This document shows, one piece after another, positions 9,381 to 11,158 of a stretch of 11,158 bases of DNA (position 1 is its first letter; the number at the start of each line of letters is the position of its first letter). The stretch covers positions 1-11,158 of the forward strand of contig JAGQQT010000087.1 of the NCBI GenBank assembly GCA_020426065.1. The letters are read 5' to 3'. This DNA comes from Planctomycetaceae bacterium. Its GTDB lineage: Bacteria > Planctomycetota > Planctomycetia > Planctomycetales > Planctomycetaceae. Both the position numbers and the translations under genes were made by a program. Below the pieces are notes generated by a model. It worked only from the letters and a program-made list of their open reading frames with translations. It was not told the origin of the DNA and made no database searches.

Positions 9381-9844
9381 GGCTCTTGTCCCTCTCCTTC
9401 GGCCCCACTGATTTAGACTGGAGGCAATTGTTCGGTGAAATTCTGAGACGATTGACGGGAGTGCGATTCCTGACTGGTTGCCACGCTCGCTGGAATGAAC
9501 ATTCCGACTTCACGTCTGTGTCTCAACTGGTGCACGCCCCATCAGGAAGTGGGCGTCATCTCTTGTTTCGTCCACGCGAACACCCCATCTTTCCCAGATA
9601 TCGCACAACGTGCGTTTTTCTCAGGCGGGGATTTCCCGAAGCTGCTTTGACCGTCTTAACCGGAATAACTGGTTCTCCAAGCATCTATCCCCAGCGGGGG
9701 ATCTCGAGCAGGAATGCCGGAACCGGGCCGAACTTGGCCAAATGGACATTTTCGCGGTTCGGTCCCATTCACCGCTGTTCTTCTTATAATGAGGTCTGAG
9801 ATACCCCCCTGCTGACCCACATCAGAGTGAGATTGGAATTCGAC
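9381..9844. other. Divergent intergenic region between the YTV gene and the TIM-barrel gene
   Basis: No credible gene lies in these 464 bases; open frames on both strands are low-quality and cross into neighbours. For the rightward gene a TATAAT is present at 9785-9790, 55 bases before ATG 9845, but no good -35 lies 16-18 bases upstream. For the leftward gene, TTGAGA on the minus strand lies 17 bases before a poor -10, close to an inverted repeat at 9492-9505. A short hairpin (ATCCCC, AGCG, GGGGAT) is at 9687-9702 without a T run. Confidence 0.45.
9492..9505. promoter_or_regulatory. Inverted repeat GGAATG-AA-CATTCC, possible operator
   Basis: Two six-base arms are separated by two bases, about 112 bases upstream of the YTV gene start and within the likely promoter zone for leftward transcription. 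It could bind a dimeric regulator. Support is symmetry and position only. Confidence 0.22.
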
Positions 9845-10684
9845 ATGACTCAGCCATTTCAGCCGCGATATGCCATCTGCCAGGAACTTTTTGTTGGCTG
9901 GGACTGGCAGAAACAGTGCGAATTCACTGCCGAATGTGGTTATAAAGGGGTCGAAATTGCTCCGTTCACCATGGGAGCAACTGCCACAGATGTTTCTGCT
10001 GTCCAGCGGAAGGAGATCAGGAAAACAGCAGAGCAGGCTGGGCTGGAAATCATCGGACTGCACTGGTTGCTGGCCAAAACAGAAGGCTTTTACCTGACAA
10101 CCAACGATGCGGAGGTCCGCCAGAAAACAACGGATTACTTCATTGAACTCACCCGACTGTGTGCCGATCTGGGGGGTTCGCTGATGGTGCTGGGGTCTCC
10201 ACAGCAGCGGAATCTGCTGCCGGGAGTCTCGATGGAGCAGGCCAACCAGAACGCTCTGGATGTGCTGTCAGGCGTGATTCCCGAGTTGGAAAAAACAGGA
10301 GTCACCTTATGCCTGGAGCCGCTCGCCCGAACGGAAACGGACTTCATGATCACCTGTGCCCAGGGAGCTGACATGATACATCGGCTCGGATCACCCTCTG
10401 TTCGCCTGCATCAGGACGTTAAGGCGATGTCCGATGAGGCAACGCCGATTCCGGAACTGATTCATCAGTTCAAAGATCTGACCGGACATTTTCACGCCAA
10501 CGATGTCAATTTGCGGGGACCGGGGATGGGGGATGTCGATTTTGCCCCCATTTTTCAGGCCCTGGCAGACACCGGATATGATGGCTGGATTTCGGTGGAA
10601 GTCTTTGACTACTCCCCAGGGGCAGAAACGATTGCCCGGGAATCAATCGAGTACATGCGAAAGATCGCCGCAAACGTTCATTGA
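9845..10684 (+). CDS. Sugar phosphate isomerase/epimerase-like TIM-barrel protein
   Basis: This 279-residue cytoplasmic protein belongs to the xylose-isomerase-like TIM-barrel superfamily (AP-endonuclease-2 fold), which includes sugar epimerases, hydroxypyruvate isomerase and inosose-processing enzymes. The strand-end motifs expected for the metal site are visible: Glu158 in LCLEPL, Asp191 in LHQDVKAM, His216 or His218 in GHFHAND, and Glu252 in ISVEVFDY. This is the Glu-Asp-His-Glu set used by ketose 3-epimerases. YKGVEIAPF (33-41) and LEIIGLHWLL (67-76) are the first barrel strands. The exact substrate cannot be read from sequence. The frame can start at GTG 9827, but ATG 9845 is preferred because GGAA lies six bases upstream and the family begins close to this point. 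It is divergent from the YTV gene and 232 bases upstream of the BBP7-like gene. Confidence 0.9.
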   Translation: MTQPFQPRYAICQELFVGWDWQKQCEFTAECGYKGVEIAPFTMGATATDVSAVQRKEIRKTAEQAGLEIIGLHWLLAKTEGFYLTTNDAEVRQKTTDYFIELTRLCADLGGSLMVLGSPQQRNLLPGVSMEQANQNALDVLSGVIPELEKTGVTLCLEPLARTETDFMITCAQGADMIHRLGSPSVRLHQDVKAMSDEATPIPELIHQFKDLTGHFHANDVNLRGPGMGDVDFAPIFQALADTGYDGWISVEVFDYSPGAETIARESIEYMRKIAANVH

Positions 10685-10902
10685 AGATGGCAGACTGGAG
10701 AAGATTTTCCGATTTTCGGAATTGTTCACCATGAGTTTGCTGATCGAACAGTGGTTTCATAACGATCGAGCGGTCTGCAACGTTTACTCAGCCGAAACTA
10801 GAAATGAGCATCTCCGTTGATCGCCACCGGGCGGGGTCTTTCCATCGCCAGTGTGAGTGTGACACGGTTGTCGATACCAAACAGTTTTCAGGCTCTCCAG
10901 GG

Positions 10903-10908
10903 AAGGAG
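10903..10908 (+). promoter_or_regulatory. Ribosome binding site of the BBP7-like gene
   Basis: AAGGAG lies eight bases before ATG 10917, within GGAAGGAG. It is one of the strongest sites in the window and fixes the start of a gene of which only the first 80 codons are visible, suggesting high expression. Confidence 0.75.
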
Positions 10909-10916
10909 TTCGCACG

Positions 10917-11158
10917 ATGAGGCGACTCAAGCCGTTCTTTCCAATCGCACTGGCCGCACTCATGGGAGGCGGTATCGCTCAAAATCTCTTCGCTGAAGAG
11001 ATTGGACTGGTCAGTGAACAATGCACTCAACAGGATGGTCGCCCCCGTGCCCGTGGCTGTCAGGAGAACATCTGCCCGCAGGTTCAGACCGATCCGTTCA
11101 TGTATTTCGATGCGGATTACCTGTTCTGGGCGCGAGATTCGAGCAACGCAACCCGCAG
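10917..11158 (+). CDS. BBP7-like outer-membrane beta-barrel protein, 5' part only
   Basis: Eighty codons plus two bases are visible before the right edge, with no stop, so the gene continues outside. Residues about 1-30 form a signal peptide (MRRLKPFF, then a hydrophobic Ala/Leu/Gly stretch, cleavage near LFAEE). The mature start holds three cysteines and then MYFDADYLFWARDSSNATR. A first beta-strand of the type YL-[FL]-W-x-R directly after a short leader is typical of the planctomycete BBP7 (beta-barrel porin-7) family; planctomycetes encode many such paralogues and they are expected in the outer membrane. Only the N-terminus is available, so the assignment rests on one motif plus the signal peptide. 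Its ribosome binding site at 10903-10908 is strong. The 232-base upstream gap shows no convincing promoter. Confidence 0.7.
   Translation, partial: MRRLKPFFPIALAALMGGGIAQNLFAEEIGLVSEQCTQQDGRPRARGCQENICPQVQTDPFMYFDADYLFWARDSSNATR

Noticed and set aside
9785..9790. TATAAT as a promoter for the TIM-barrel gene
   Set aside because: The -10 match is perfect, but no acceptable -35 lies at 16-18 bases upstream, so it is mentioned only under the intergenic entry.
9356..9799. A 147-codon + strand frame in the divergent gap
   Set aside because: It begins inside the YTV signal-peptide region, lacks a ribosome binding site and has no protein-like pattern.

Overview
The window looks like chromosome of a planctomycete (order Planctomycetales). 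The strongest lineage evidence is a cysteine-rich secreted protein built from YTV-type repeats and the start of a protein resembling the BBP7 outer-membrane beta-barrel family; both families are characteristic of planctomycetes. Moderate GC, Sec-exported proteins with extra beta-domains, and loosely packed genes on both strands with roughly 0.3-0.5 kb intergenic gaps fit this. I cannot assign a genus from sequence alone.

Layout from left to right. (1) A sensory protein with PAS and GAF domains is read leftwards and runs off the left edge. (2) After a 440-base divergent gap come two rightward housekeeping genes: the YchF/OLA1-type P-loop NTPase and a small M50 (site-2-protease-like) membrane metalloprotease. 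(3) Convergent with these are two leftward genes 57 bases apart: upstream sppA (tandem-domain signal peptide peptidase, true start probably the ATG at 7589) and downstream a secreted FAD-dependent oxidoreductase with beta-domains at both ends. They may be co-transcribed from a candidate promoter near 7657-7686. (4) A structured, non-coding 0.35-kb region holds a strong Rho-independent terminator serving the next leftward gene. (5) That gene encodes the cysteine-rich YTV-repeat envelope protein, with two arrays of 16-residue units around a cysteine-dense centre. (6) After a 464-base divergent gap there is a rightward sugar phosphate isomerase/epimerase-like TIM-barrel protein, then (7) the first 80 codons of the BBP7-like protein, cut by the right edge.

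No pathway links all the genes. A loose theme is the cell envelope: two membrane-associated proteases (M50, SppA), an exported flavoprotein, a disulfide- or metal-rich wall protein and an outer-membrane barrel. No tRNA, rRNA, CRISPR array, insertion sequence, phage gene or sign of recent transfer was seen. The most unusual element is the YTV-repeat protein, whose unit lengths (8, 12, 16 and 20 residues) are all multiples of four. It belongs to a known family, so it is distinctive rather than a wholly new system.
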